From: Hemerocallis citrina
Taxonomy: Eukaryota > Streptophyta > Magnoliopsida > Asparagales > Asphodelaceae
Assembly: GCA_017893485.1 (NCBI GenBank)
Contig: CM030361.1
Coordinates: forward strand, 145,514,941 to 145,578,940
DNA length: 64,000 nt
Reading direction: 5' to 3'
Shown here: positions 24,941 through 36,456 of the stretch, piece by piece
Layout: each line of letters starts with the position of its first letter
Numbering within the stretch: the stretch's first letter is position 1
Translations under genes and position numbers: made by a program
Notes under the pieces: generated by a model
What the model saw: only the letters and a program-made list of their open reading frames with translations
Databases searched by the model: none
Told to the model about the DNA's origin: nothing

Positions 24941-25623
24941 CTAAAAATCAAAGAGAATGGAGGGCTAGGATCAAGTAGTTGGTTATAAGATGGAGGGCTA
25001 GGATGAAAGTAGGAGTTGCATTAACTACCCACAACCAAGTAACCACCACACCATGATTTCCACTCAAATTTTCATTTCCCTCCAAGCTCCCAACCGGCCT
25101 AGTTTGAAAAAGTGCATTTTGCACGTGTACGTGTAATGCACGTGCAAGCAACTAGGTCCAAAAAATTGTATATTAAAAAAAGAGGGAAAAAAATAAACTT
25201 TAAATTGTATTCTACATGACAAGTTGTATTAAAAATAAATTAATCCATGGGCTTTAGTTTATGGGCCAAAATACTTATTATAAAGATAATAAATTAAATT
25301 AACTTTGGGCTTTTAAAAAGAAAAGGCTTTTTGTCTTGTTGAAAGAAAGCTTTGTGAAAATAATTTAAAAGCACATATTCAAAAATCCATACCCATCATA
25401 ATGGAAATAATCATAACATTTAATTCAACCAAAAATATTGCACGTGCATACTACGTGCAAAATAAATAATTTTTCATTAAATAAAAAATCAGGGCATTAC
25501 AAGTGGGAAGATGACCCTCAATCTCCCGAGACGGAAGGTAGACGACAGAATCCTCAACAAAAGAGGAACCCATCTGATCAATTTACACCAAGTGGTCGCA
25601 AACTGCGTGGTCGTAAAAGGTAG

Positions 25624-26069
25624 TATCTAACAATAGGTTGGTTAGTGGTATTTTACTGTTTGGTTTATGATTTTATTCCGTTCAAATAACTAAGAATTAC
25701 TGTTTGTTTCTATGTTTATAAATGTTGTAGATAAATACCGGGCATCCACAGAAGTCAACCATGAAGATTGCTGAATCGATCCATGTACACGACTTCATTG
25801 TTGAGATGAATATTGTTGTACTGAATGTCTTTTAATAGGTAGTTGAAAAAATTACAGAAATGTAGTTGAACGAATTGTTGAGATGAGTATTGGGTAATGA
25901 ATGTCATATTATTTTTTGTATCATATATATTGTTGCGATATGCGTTTCTGAGTTGTTGTGATATGATATATATATGTTGTTGTATTGTTGTGAACTGAAT
26001 TTCCCAATTCTTGTGATATGAATTGTTGTTGTGAAGTTGTATTTTCATCCAGACACTTGTACTGAAGTT
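25624..26069. other. Non-coding spacer downstream of the PMD gene
   Basis: Probably PMD 3' UTR and flank. It contains TTGTTG-rich short repeats (25800-26040) and no convincing ORF or named element. Confidence 0.4.
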
Positions 26070-26710
26070 CTGCCAATATATGTCTACTTAACCCGTTATT
26101 GTTGATGACGGGTTAATTGTACTTAACCCATCATCACCAACAACGGGTTAAGTAGACATATATTGGTTGAAGTCCATCATCTACAGACCTAGTATTCATA
26201 CAGTTCTGCCAAAATATCTCAACTTAACCCGTCATTGGTGATGATGGGTTACGTACACCTAACCCGTCATCAACAATAACGGGTTAAGTAGACATATATT
26301 GGCAGAAGATTTTGAGTACTTGGTGTGTAGATGATGAAGTTCTGTCAAAATAACTCTACTTAACTCATTATTGTGAATAACGGGTTAAGATCACTTAACC
26401 CGTTATCCTCAATAACGGGTTAAGTAGACATATATTGGCAGAAGATTTTGAATACTTGGTCTGTAAATGATGAAGTTCTGCCAAAATATCTCTACTTAAC
26501 CCATTATTGTGAATAACGGGTTAAGATCACTTAACCCGTTATCCTCAATAACGGGTTAAGTAGACATATATTGGCAGAAGATTTTGAATACTTGGTCTGT
26601 AGATGATGAATTTCTGCCAAAATATCTCTACTTAATCTGTTATTGTGAATAACGGGTTAAGATCACTTAACCCGTTATCCTCAATAACGGGTTAAGTAGA
26701 AAGGTATTTT
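26070..26710. repeat. Hairpin array 1 (five double-hairpin units)
   Basis: Five units spaced ~135 bp (about 26070, 26207, 26341, 26475, 26605). Each is a near-perfect ~95-bp palindrome: outer arms TATGTCTACTTAACCCGTTATT with its complement, inner arms ATGACGGGTTAA with its complement. Units are joined by a conserved linker (CATCTACAGACC-type). They belong to the 26-kb element, whose TIRs carry the same CTTAACCCGTCGTT hairpin. Confidence 0.85.
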
Positions 26711-26884
26711 TATGCTTTCTACAACTTTCTCTTCACTCTTTGCGAACATTGTCTCCTGAACTCTGCAAAGCGACATTCATATGCTTGTAAATTGTTTATA
26801 TTTTTTAATAATTTCAATTTACTGTCACGTAACTAACCAATATAAAATCGTGAACACTAAATGTGGTCAAAAAGTTCAATTTTT

Positions 26885-29060
26885 TTTGATAACTAGCCTA
26901 GGGTTAAGGTTAGGGTTAGGGTTAGGGTTAGGGTAAGCTAGGGTTAAGGGTTACTGTAGGGTTATGTGTTGGGGTTAGGGTAAAGCTTAATATTAGTCCT
27001 AAGTGGTTGTTTTTTTGTTTTGATTAATTAGGTTAATATTTGTAGTTTTCCATTCTGAAACGCACTGAATTTATTCCATTATTGGGTTCTACATGTGGGG
27101 TTCTACATGTGGTATTCCACATGTGGGGAGTATAATCTTATGTGATTTTCACAATTTCGTTCAATTCCCCATATTATTGGGTTTGACATTGTGGCGTTGT
27201 ACATGTGGTGCCCACTTTGTAGAGTAAAATGTAATAGTAGAATCATACTTTTCTTGCTCGGTCCTTGCTCTTTTTCTCTCCACAGTACAACATGTCAAAC
27301 ATGTGGAACCACATGTACAGCATGGCCATAACTTCGTCCTTGCTTTTTTTTCTCTCCATAGTTCCCTCTTTACTCAGATAGATTTTGGTAAGTCTATTTC
27401 GAGGAATGGAGTGTTCATTTAGTGGGCACTACATGTAGATCCCCACATGTAGAAAAAGTCCATAATCGACCTATTATTAGATTTCACTATACAACATGTG
27501 GAACCAGATGTACAACATGGCCATAACTTCGTCCTTGCTTTTTTTTTCTCTTCATAGTTCCCTATTCACTCAGATAGATTTTGGTAAGTCTATGTCGAGG
27601 AATGGAGTGTTCATTTAGTGGGCACCACATGTAGATCCCCACATGTAGAACAAGTCCATAATGGGCCTATTATTAGATTTCACTATACAACATGTGGAAC
27701 CACATGGACAACATGGCCATAACCCTAACATGTAGTACAAGTCGTTAACTTGCTTTTACAAAAATAGGGTTATGGCTTGGCAGCACCCTAGGGTTACAAT
27801 AGGGTTACGGCTAGGGTTAGAATAGATCTCTCTACATTAGGGTTAGAGATTAGTTCGTAGGGTTATTTCCAATTTTTAATAAATTTTTTCATATTTTCAA
27901 CTATATTATTTAATTTTAGAATGTTTAAAATTACTCTAACCCTATTGTAACCCTACTTTAACTATTCAACCCTACTGTAATCCTACTGTAACCCTACTGT
28001 AACCTACTCTAAACTTATCTCTAACCTACTCTACCCTACTCTACTATACTCTACCCTATTTTTACCCTAACGACTACTCTCACCCTACCGTAACCCTACA
28101 ATAACCCTGTAACCCTAGCTGTAAACCTACAAGTTTGTTGGGTTACATTAGGGTTAGAGATTAGATCGTAGGGTTATTTACAATTTTTAATAACCCTACT
28201 TTAACTATCCAACCCTACTGTAACCCCACTATAACCCTACTCTAACCTTCTCTAACCTTATCTCTAACCTACTCTACCCTACTTTACCGTACTCTACCTT
28301 ATTTTTACCCTAACGACTACTCTAACCCTACCGTAACCCTACAATAACCCTGTAACCCTAGCCATAACCCTACAAGTTTATTGGGTTACATTAGGGATAG
28401 AGATTAGATCGTAGGGTTATTTACAATTTTTAATAACCATACTTTAACTATCCAACCCTACTGTAACCCTACTGTAACCCTACTCTAACCTACTCTAACC
28501 TTATCTCTAACCTACTCTACCCTATTTTTACCCTAACGACTACTCTAACCCTACCGTAACCCTACAATAACCCTGTAATCCTAGCCATAACCCTACAAGT
28601 TTGTTGGGTTACATTACGGTTAGAGATTAGATCGTAGGGTTATTTACAATTTTTAATAACCCTACTTTAACTATCCAGCCCTACTGTAACCCTATTGTAA
28701 CCCTACTCTAACCTACAAACTACTCTAACCTACTCTAACCTTATCTCTGACATTTTCTAAACCTACAAACTTGTCCTAACTCTGCTCTTACCTTGTCCGA
28801 ACCCTAACTCTAACCTTAGGGTAGGGTTACGGCTTGGGTGAGAGTAGTTCGTAGGGTTATATTTATTTGTTGTGAACCAAGTTCCTCTAATTTTAGTTTT
28901 TTATTTTTATTTTTTTTATTTCATCATTTTCAACACTCAAAGTTTTAAAAAGTTGGATTTTACAAAACCCGTAACCCTATTTTTACCCTAAGGACTACTC
29001 TAACCCTACCGTAACCCGATAATAACCCTATAACCCTAGCCGTAACCCGTTGACACTGTA
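26885..29060. repeat. Degenerate telomere-like and CCCTA-rich repeat block
   Basis: Starts with four to five GGGTTA units (26909-26936), then diverged runs of (CT)GTAACCCTA, TCTAACCCTA and related words. From ~27,900 to 28,850 these form ~240-bp higher-order units, each containing GATCGTAGGGTTATTTACAA, ACTGTAACCCTACTGTAACC and CTAACGACTACTCTAACCC. No ORF. The word is closer to TTAGGG than to the usual plant TTTAGGG. Confidence 0.75.
27240..27740. repeat. Tandem duplication (~230-bp unit) with ACATGTGG words
   Basis: Two direct units (about 27250-27480 and 27481-27720) share CATGGCCATAACTTCGTCCTT, TAGATTTTGGTAAGTCTAT and CGAGGAATGGAGTGTTCATT, plus several palindromic-like CACATGTAG/ACATGTGG words. 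It lies within the telomere-like block. Confidence 0.7.
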
Positions 29061-29316
29061 AGTTTTAAACCAAATTCGTTGAATGTACGTAAATGTTATA
29101 AAAATTTATTTGTTTACTTAAAAAATTTCAAATCGTGTAACGAACTTCTGTGGATAGGTGATTATATAATTTTTTATGAACATATTTTTTGTAACGTGCT
29201 AAGGTTAGGTGATTATATAATTTATAATAAATTGTCTTCTTTTTTATTGAACTAAATTATATATTATATTTCCAAACATTTTTGTATTTTTTTTTCAAAC
29301 AATGTTAAAATTATTA

Positions 29317-29680
29317 GTACTACCAATATATGTCTACTTAACCCGTTATTTGGGATGACGGGTTAAGTCCATAATAATGGGTTAAGTAGACATATATTGA
29401 CAGTGCTTCATCATCTACAGACCAAGTTCACATAAAGTACTGCCAATATATGTCTACTTAACCCGTTGTTGGTGATGACGGGTTAAGTGTACTTAATCCG
29501 TCATCCATAATAACGGGTTAAGTAGACATATATTGGCAGTGCTTCATCATGTACAGACCAAGTATTGGCATAAAGGACTGCATATATTTATCTACTTTAT
29601 CCGTTGTTGGTGATGACGGGTTAAGTGTACTTAACCCGTCATCACCAACAACGGGTTAAGTAGACAAATATATGCAGAAG
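29317..29680. repeat. Hairpin array 2 (three units)
   Basis: Three copies of the same double-hairpin unit as array 1 (TGTCTACTTAACCCGTTRTT...AACGGGTTAAGTAGACA), spaced ~125 bp. The first is shortened in its inner arm. Confidence 0.8.
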
Positions 29681-30211
29681 TTTATGAATACTTGGTCTGT
29701 ACAATGCTATTGTTGTTGCTACACTTCGAGAGGTATATCATATTGCTGTTCATGCTTGCTGTCCTTGTTGCTGCATTTTGAGACGTGTATCAAAGTTTTA
29801 AGAAGTGTATCAAAGTATTGAGAAGTGTATCAACATTTTCTTCTTGTTTTCTTGCCTTCTTGTTTGCTGTCCTTGTTGCTGCATGCTTGTTGTCCTTGTT
29901 GCTTCCTTCTTCATTTCCCTATAGCTATGCCTCTTAAGTTCATGCCTCTTGAGTTCAATGAAGAGAAGAAAGAAAAAAAAAGAGGGAGGAGACACTGCAA
30001 ATAACATTGTTCAAAAAATGTAGGAGGAGCCAATCTTTTCTTCTTGTCTTCATTATAATCTTTTCTTCTTGAAGGGGGAAGAAGTTTGAGTTCTAAAAAA
30101 AACTGAGTTCAAAGAGAGTCTCCTTCAACTGAGTTCTTCATAACATTATTTTAGAAAGAAGCTGAAGATGCAGGAGTAGAGAGACATATGCATGTCTACT
30201 TTAGCGTACAA

Positions 30212-30686
30212 GTGCATGTTGGGTTTCTTTTAATGGATAGGGAGGACTCCTGGCTCTGCCTTTTTTTTTCTTCATTCCCCCTAGTCTTCTTTTTTGGGAC
30301 TTTTTGAATGTATGCATAAGTACAATTCTCCTCCCTTCATACACATTCATTCCCTATTGTTACACAGAGTGCAACAATTCTCTGGTTTCGTTGGACGGAG
30401 TAGTGGTGGGTGTCACAATGTATTCATGGTACTTTTTAACTTCTTGGCATGCACACCTCACAATCGTGCAACAAATAGTATGAGGAGTGTGTGTCAAGAA
30501 GTTGTCAAGTACTTTGAATATACGGTTACACCCATTACTACTCTATCTCACGAACCAGAGAATTGTTGCCTCTGTGTAATTGTAGTGAACTAAATTGTAT
30601 GCAGGGGGATAACTGCTACTTATGCATTCAAAAAAAGACAGAGTCAGCAGTTTTTCCTACCTCTTTGAGAAGAAACCTAGCATGTA
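30212..30686. repeat. Long imperfect foldback, ~475 bases
   Basis: Arms run from GCATGTTGGGTTTCTTTTAA at the left to AAGAAACCTAGCATG at the right. The best inner pairing is TACACAGAG.GCAACAATTCT with its complement, then GAGTAGTGGTGGGTGT, TTCATGGTACTTTTTAACTT and TTCTTGGCATGCACACCTCA against their partners. The stem is long with bulges and a short apical loop near 30480. It could be a MIRNA-like or siRNA-yielding foldback, or an inverted duplication of a captured fragment. I do not recognise a known plant miRNA. Confidence 0.5.
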
Positions 30687-31054
30687 TTTGTATACTAAAT
30701 TAATTGTAAATTTGGGTGAAAGTGTCAAAGAATGACTTTGTAATATCAATTCTCTTGAGTTATATATGCATTCTATGTATATTCAATTTACATGTATTTG
30801 CCTGTTTGTATTGTTTGGTGTACAAAGCTGTTATAAGATATAACCCGTATCCCTATATTCTCCGAACTATATCTAGGAAATTTGAAGAGTTGTACCACAA
30901 AGGCAAAGACACTGCAAAACTATAAGTATCCCAAGATTGATGTGAATTGCTGAATGAACAAATTATCATCTGTAGAAGTTGTTGTGAATGAACAAATTTT
31001 GTGAAGTTGTATATGTATCAACAAAATCACATAAAACCTACACAGACGAAAGTT

Positions 31055-31415
31055 CTGTAAAAAAACTCTTTACTTAACCCGTTATTGACGATGACGGGTT
31101 AGGTGATCTTAACCCGTCAACACCAATAACGGGTTAAGTAGAGAGATATTGGTAGGACTTCATCCCCTACAGACCAAGTATTGATAAAATATTGCCAATA
31201 TCTATCTACTTAACCCGTTATCTTCAATAACGGGTTAAGTGATCTTAACCTGTTATCCCCAATAACGGGTTAAGTAGAGAGAAATTGGCAATACTTTATC
31301 AATACTTGGTCTGTAGGGGATGAAGTCCTGCCAATATCAATCTACTTAACATGTTCTCCTCAATAACGGGTTAAGTTATTTTAACCCGTTATCCCCAATA
31401 ACGGCCTAGGTTTAT
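31055..31415. repeat. Hairpin array 3 (three units)
   Basis: Three further double-hairpin units (CTACTTAACCCGTTATTGACG...AATAACGGGTTAAGTAGA), spaced ~135 bp, between the foldback and the FAR1 gene 3' end. The last unit ends in AATAACGGCCTAGG, the same core word as in MITE-1. Confidence 0.8.
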
Positions 31416-32078
31416 CTGATTTTTGCAGTATTTTATTTTCAAAATGTAAGTTTGCACAAACACGTAAAATTCACTCACAACCTTCGACACAAATAATAAA
31501 TCTGTATACATCGGCATCCTAAAAAAAACAATTACAAAAAAATTCACTAATAGTTCGGGTTGCCCAAATTGTACACATCTTCAAAATTCACAAATTTCAG
31601 CATAAATATACATTCGCTACCCAATTACACTCTGATCAAATATACATACAGAGATTACAGTCTGATCAAATACACAAATTGTACTAAAAAGAAACGTTCA
31701 ATTAACCACATATATATAATCAAAGGTAAGGAAGTTTTCAATGCATTGATTCTGTCCATGGGCACGATTTTGTTTCATTCCGAACCTACACCCAAAAAAA
31801 AGGGGTTAATAATCAAGTCGAAATTAATAATTATGTTCACATCGAAAGATAAAAGTAAGCAATTATTCGGTGTTTATCTTGAAAGTTTGATATGACATAC
31901 ATAACATGAAAAACCACTTAGCACGAACCTTCACCTTCATCATCATCACTCTCTCCAGTGTTTGGAGCTTCTTCATACCCTACCGATCCACTAAATAAGG
32001 GAGAAGAATGGGTTAGTATCGACTACAACAAGTATAGATTCATTGAGTCCAATTAACAAATACTTAGTCTCTGATATA

Positions 32079-34271
32079 TTACCTTGCCATATTTTTTGGG
32101 CAATTTCGTGAATCGTGACATACGATACGAAGACATGTCCTGCAAAGTCTTGGCCTCTTCATTTTTTGGCCTTCTTTGATAGACTTCAACCTTTTCTCTT
32201 TAGGCCTCCCCTTTGTGGTGCACTGCACGGGGTCCCCTACTTGTGCATGTGCATATGCATGTGCATGTGCACGTCCACCACTCTTCGGTTGTGTGCTGCC
32301 TTCGTGTGGTGTGCTATTCCCGGATTCAATGTGAGCAAAGCCTTTGATTCCCTTGAGCATGTGGTCGAGCATGTACTTGTACCCTCGCTCTGAAGAACAA
32401 CTAAGATCGACCAAATGTCTTGAGTGCATAGTCAGTTCACAATAACGAGAGGCAAAATTGTCGCCCATACTATTGAAAACCGGTGTACTGCTTCTTGTCA
32501 GTTGATTCTTGGTCCATTTCCTACAAATATATTGCTCGGGTAGTGCGGTGTGATCTGTGAACCGAATAACTGTTAATAAATGTTTGTAAAGAATGCCTAC
32601 GAAGTCATACATGGCACAAGGACATTTAGCAATTTGAATGATTTTACAATAAAAAATTACCCTCTCTGGTTTTGAATTTCTATAAACGGTTACAGAATAA
32701 GCTGCACTATCCGGTGTATCCATACTCGCAATTAAACTCACATTAAGTAATAAGCTTTTTACAACTTCTTATTGGAATTTGTAGAAATTCTTTAGTGTGT
32801 ATGTTCCCGCTATTTGTGATTCCAACGCCCATTTGGTATTCAATTTTGGTCTCTCCTCGCGATTACGATGTGTTTCTTTAAGTTCATCGTGTCTTTGTTT
32901 TACTAAGACTCGGTTAAAGATGATGGTAAATTCATGTAATGAGTACTTCTTATGAGTACGATGCTTCAAGGATGAATGTAGCGATTCGCTACATTGGGTA
33001 CTCAACATGCCACCCTAAAATGAGTCTCTTGCGTACACAGGAGCCCATTTCTCGCGGATCTCAAATTTTTCCTTCAACCATTTGTTATTCTCAAGTTTGT
33101 ACTGGAAAATCAAATTTTTCCGCTTCTGTTCAAATTCAGTTTTATATTCCGCCGTATAAATGATAGTCTTCAAAGCATCCCTAAACTCGTCAATGTTATT
33201 CGGCATACGCACTTCATGCGGTAACTTATCCAAGATATGTCAAATACAATATCTATGTGATGTGGTTGGGAAAACTTTAGAAACTGCAGAAGTTATTCCA
33301 CGATTCTCATCTGTCACGATGTTTATCAGATCGTGAGTCATTGCTCCTCGCCACTTTTCAAAGAACCACTTAAATGAGGATGCCTTCTCTTTTGGGATGA
33401 ACCCACAACCTAGGAATATTGATTGCCAATGATGGTTGAATCCAACAAATGGTACGAACAATATCCTGTATTGGTTTGTGTTGTAGGTAGCATCAAAGCA
33501 GAGAACATCCCCAAATACTTCATAATTCTTTCTAGCGATACCATCCACCCAGACACAATGGGACAATCACCCTTCAGGATCACATTGGTAATCAAAATAG
33601 AATAAAGGATCAGTCCCCCTTTTGGATTTAAAGAACTCAAGTAGAATTTGCCCGTCGTGTCCTTTTAAACCTTCCATCTCGTCTCTCCTGAGATTTTTGA
33701 CATCAGTTTCAGTGAAACCAATTTTCTCATTACCTTCACTTGCATCTTCGAAGAATAGCATTTGTTTGCATACAAGGACATTAGCTTCGGTAAGTTGACC
33801 AATTACTTTTTTATCTGTATTTGTCAATTCATGGTTTCGAGGTAGCAAGTGACGTCTACCGGATGAAGTAAATTCGTGATTGTGTGCTTCATTAAATGAA
33901 TAAAAAATCCATGAATTACTTTGTGAATTACTTTGTGGGTTTAGTTTGATACGAACGAAAGCTTTGCAACCCGTTCTAGAAGTTGTTCCTCGTCTAGCTT
34001 CATTCTGATTATTCGGTGACTCCCCGGCTTTATTACAAATATATGATTTATCCACTACATCGTTTTCCTTATATTTATTTTCACCCTTACGCATAGAGAA
34101 TCCTGCACATTTGCAATATGATGAATAAATTTTTTCCGCTTCCTCTAGAGTGGGAAATGTCATACCAATCATCGGTTTTAGGTGCTCGTCAACATGAGGA
34201 AGAAACTCGCCAATTTGTTGTGCACGAACAAATTCTTCTCCGGCAACAGAACTTCCTTCAAAACTGTCCAT
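32079..34271 (-). pseudogene. FAR1-related / Mutator-like (MULE) transposase
   Basis: One frame of 731 codons runs from an ATG at 34271 (MDSFEGSS) to a TAA at 32079. Domains: FAR1-type WRKY-GCM1 DNA-binding zinc finger (TFPTLEEAEKIYSSYCKCAGF...RTGCKAFVRIK...NEAHNHEF, residues ~50-145); MULE DDE core (FGDVLCFDATYNTNQYRILFVPFVGFNHHWQS, then DENRGITSAVSKVFP...HRYCI, ~265-345); GGMLSTQCSES; a SWIM-like finger (AKCPCAMYDFVGILYKHLL, ~548) in which the expected third Cys (C-x-H) is Tyr; and a C-terminal CRTCLRIVCHDSRNCP knuckle. Four in-frame stops (33567, 33240, 33015, 32769) but no frameshift. It converges on the PMD gene and likely mobilised the 26-kb element when intact. Confidence 0.85.
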
Positions 34272-34371
34272 ACCTAAGAAACCGTGAAAAGGAGAATAGT
34301 TAGGGCTACTAAACCCGTTACGGAATGTGATGATAACTTTCTAACTTTATTTACATATTATTAGAGAAATG

Positions 34372-36060
34372 TCACAAAACCCCACAAATGGCATCCACAA
34401 TTTAAAAAACTTTGCAACTTACTTTAGTTCACCTAGCACAAGCCACCGTAACTTGCAGAAGTGATTTTCGACTCACGGTATGCGAGATATGGTCGTGTAG
34501 CGCTGTATTTGGTGTTTTTATTACCAAAAGCGACACACGATTGTATCTATCGGACCGTTAATCGAAACTCACTTCTAAAAATTGGGATTGCTTGATCTAC
34601 ATTAGACCATCAGAGTCGCAAAATTTCGTATTTTTTGAAGGTTGTTTGAAGGGTTTTCTAGTATAACCGCACTAAACGAGTTCTAAGCCATTAACTTCTA
34701 ATGCGAGGAACGTGAGAAAGCCCCACAAAAAGGCATCCAAAATTTATAAAACGTTGCACCTTGCTTGAATTCACATAGCGCAAGCCACCACAACTTGTAT
34801 AAGTGAGTTTCGACTAACGGTTCGAGAGATACGGCCGTGCGTCACTTTATTTGGGTTTTTTTTCAACCGAAAGCGATACACAGCCGTATCTCTCTAACTG
34901 TAAGTCGAAATTGACTTATACAAGTGCGGGTTGCTTGTGCTACATGAGATCATCCTACTCGCAAAGTTTCGTATTTTTTGGATGTCGTTTGAAGTGTTTT
35001 CTAATCTAACCGCACTTAAAAAATTCTAAGTCACTAATTTCTAATGCGAGGAACGTGACAAAACCACACAAACGGCATCCAAAATTTATAAAATGTTGCA
35101 CCTTGCTTGAATTCACGTAGCGCAAGCCGCCACAACTTGTACAAGTGAGTTTCGACTAACGGTTCGAGAGATACGGCCGTGTATCACTTTATTTGGCTTT
35201 TTTTCAACCGAAAGCGATACACGGCCGATCTCTCTAACCGTGAGTCGAAATTGACTTATGTTCGGGTTGATTGTGCTACATGCGATCATTCTACTCGCAA
35301 AGTTTCGAATTTTTTGGATATCGTTTGAAGGGTTTTCTAATCTAACCGCACTTAAAAATTCTAAGTTACAAACTTCTAATGCGAGGAACGTGACAAAACT
35401 GGACGAACGACATCCAAAATTAATAAAACTTTGTACCTTGCTTCAATTCACGTAGCGCAAGCCATCCCAACTTGTACAAGTGAGTTTCGACTAACGGTGC
35501 GAGAGATACGCCCGTGTATCACTTTATTTGGCTTTTTTTCAAACGAAAGCGATACACGGCCTTACATCTCGAACCCTGAATCGATACCCACTTCTATAAG
35601 TTGGGGTGGCTTGTGCTGCGTGAGATCAACCTACTCGCAAAGTTTCGTATTTTTTGGAGGCCGTTTGCAAGGTTTTCGACTCTAACCGCACTAAAAAATT
35701 TTTAAGTCAGTAACTTCTGATGCGAGGAACGTGAGAAAACAGCATAAACAACATCCAAAATTTATAAAATTTTCCAACTTGGTCGAATTCATGTAGCGCA
35801 AACCACCCGAACTTATAGAAGTGAGTTTCGACTCACGGTTTGCGAGATACGACCGTATACCGCTTTATTAGGTTTTTTTAAACCAAAAGCGATACATGGC
35901 CTTATATCTCAAACCGTGAATCGAAACCCACTTCTACAAGTTGGGGTGGCTTGTGCTGCGTGAGATCAACCTACTCGCAAAGTTTCGTATTTTTTGGAGA
36001 CCGTTTGCAAGGTTTTTTACTCTAACCGCACTAAAAAATTCTAAGTCATTAATTCCGTAT
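34372..36060. repeat. Right subterminal tandem array, ~340-bp units
   Basis: About five direct units starting near 34372, 34713, 35053, 35394 and 35735. Each has AGTGAGTTTCGACT, GAGATACGGCCGTGTATCAC, AAAGCGATACACGGCC and TACTCGCAAAGTTTCGTATT. The reverse complement matches the left array (11180-12520) closely, so the two arrays are inverted with respect to one another, extending the inverted-repeat ends of the 26-kb element to ~2 kb. They lie in the probable FAR1 5' leader. Confidence 0.85.
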
Positions 36061-36456
36061 AAATTGAACGTGAAAAATCAATACAAATAAAACTAAATTA
36101 GTAAGCCACACATTACTACAGTTCCAAATTATTTTGGGCAAAGCATTTTTTTGGGACTTCCTAAATAGTTTACTATGTAAACATTTAAAAATTAACATAA
36201 TTAACTCTAATAAGGCAAAACAATTAGTCAATACCTTACAAAATAACAACGAATTTTGCCGATAGAACGATTTGTGGCATTTTCATGGGAATTGATTTGG
36301 TTTTGTTGTAGATATTTGGAGAGAGAGATTGTGTGAGAGTGGAAGAGGAGGAGTAGGGGCTAACGGAGGACGTTGAATTTTTTTTTGGGTTTTTGGGTTG
36401 GTTTCGCCCAAAAAAATGGGGATCTGTGCTAGGGTTTTTGGGTTTTGGGGTTTAGT

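Larger units (their letters stand above)
14753..25501 (-). mobile_element. Ty3/gypsy LTR retrotransposon, Tekay/Del-like chromovirus (element 1)
   Basis: Complete structure on the minus strand: two ~3.3-kb LTRs starting TGTAA and ending TTACA, a 5-bp target duplication AGTGG (14748-14752 and 25502-25506), a tRNA-iMet-type primer-binding site at 22170-22182, a polypurine tract at 18048-18062, and pol order protease, RT, RNase H, integrase with a C-terminal (VEIVDRREKVLRNK...VWRNHLVEEAT) chromodomain-like tail. The internal region is only 4.1 kb because the gag core is deleted. Very long LTRs and the integrase tail point to the Tekay/Del clade. It is inserted in the last exon of the PMD gene. 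Confidence 0.9.
22186..25501 (-). repeat. 5' LTR of Tekay element 1
   Basis: 3,316 bp, colinear with the left LTR with scattered substitutions and small indels, so the insertion is not very recent. TATA box at 24933-24940 (minus); tRNA-like modules at 23773-24003. Confidence 0.9.
12623..25623 (+). pseudogene. Plant mobile domain (PMD) protein gene, split by a gypsy element
   Basis: PMD proteins (MAIN/MAIL1 and PP7-long-form relatives) occur as host genes acting in silencing and genome stability and as cargo of plant transposons. Exon 1 (12623-12685, MARTMRPRSPSGS...) joins exon 2 at 12772 through GT-AG sites. Exon 2 gives the diagnostic PMD run: FDPRITPFLVEAGFYG, LDRPLLTALV, WRPETHTFYLPVGEMTITL, DVKIITGLPIDG, ARAYIFSMIGGVIFPNSSG, LIYLRLLENF, SWERIHIGRPHI. 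An intron at 14366-14482 leads to a basic C-terminal exon. That exon is cut at 14752 by the Tekay element and resumes in frame at 25507 (WEDDPQSPETEG...GRKLRGRKR), ending at 25623. In-frame stops lie at 13045, 13174, 13663 and 14495, with one frameshift in an A-run near 14040. About 680 codons. Confidence 0.8.

Noticed and set aside
26070..26710. CRISPR-like array
   Set aside because: Regular spacing, but units are long palindromes with conserved linkers, in a plant nuclear context with no cas genes.
26899..26940. A true interstitial telomere
   Set aside because: Only four to five exact units and not the common plant heptamer; the rest is degenerate higher-order repeat.
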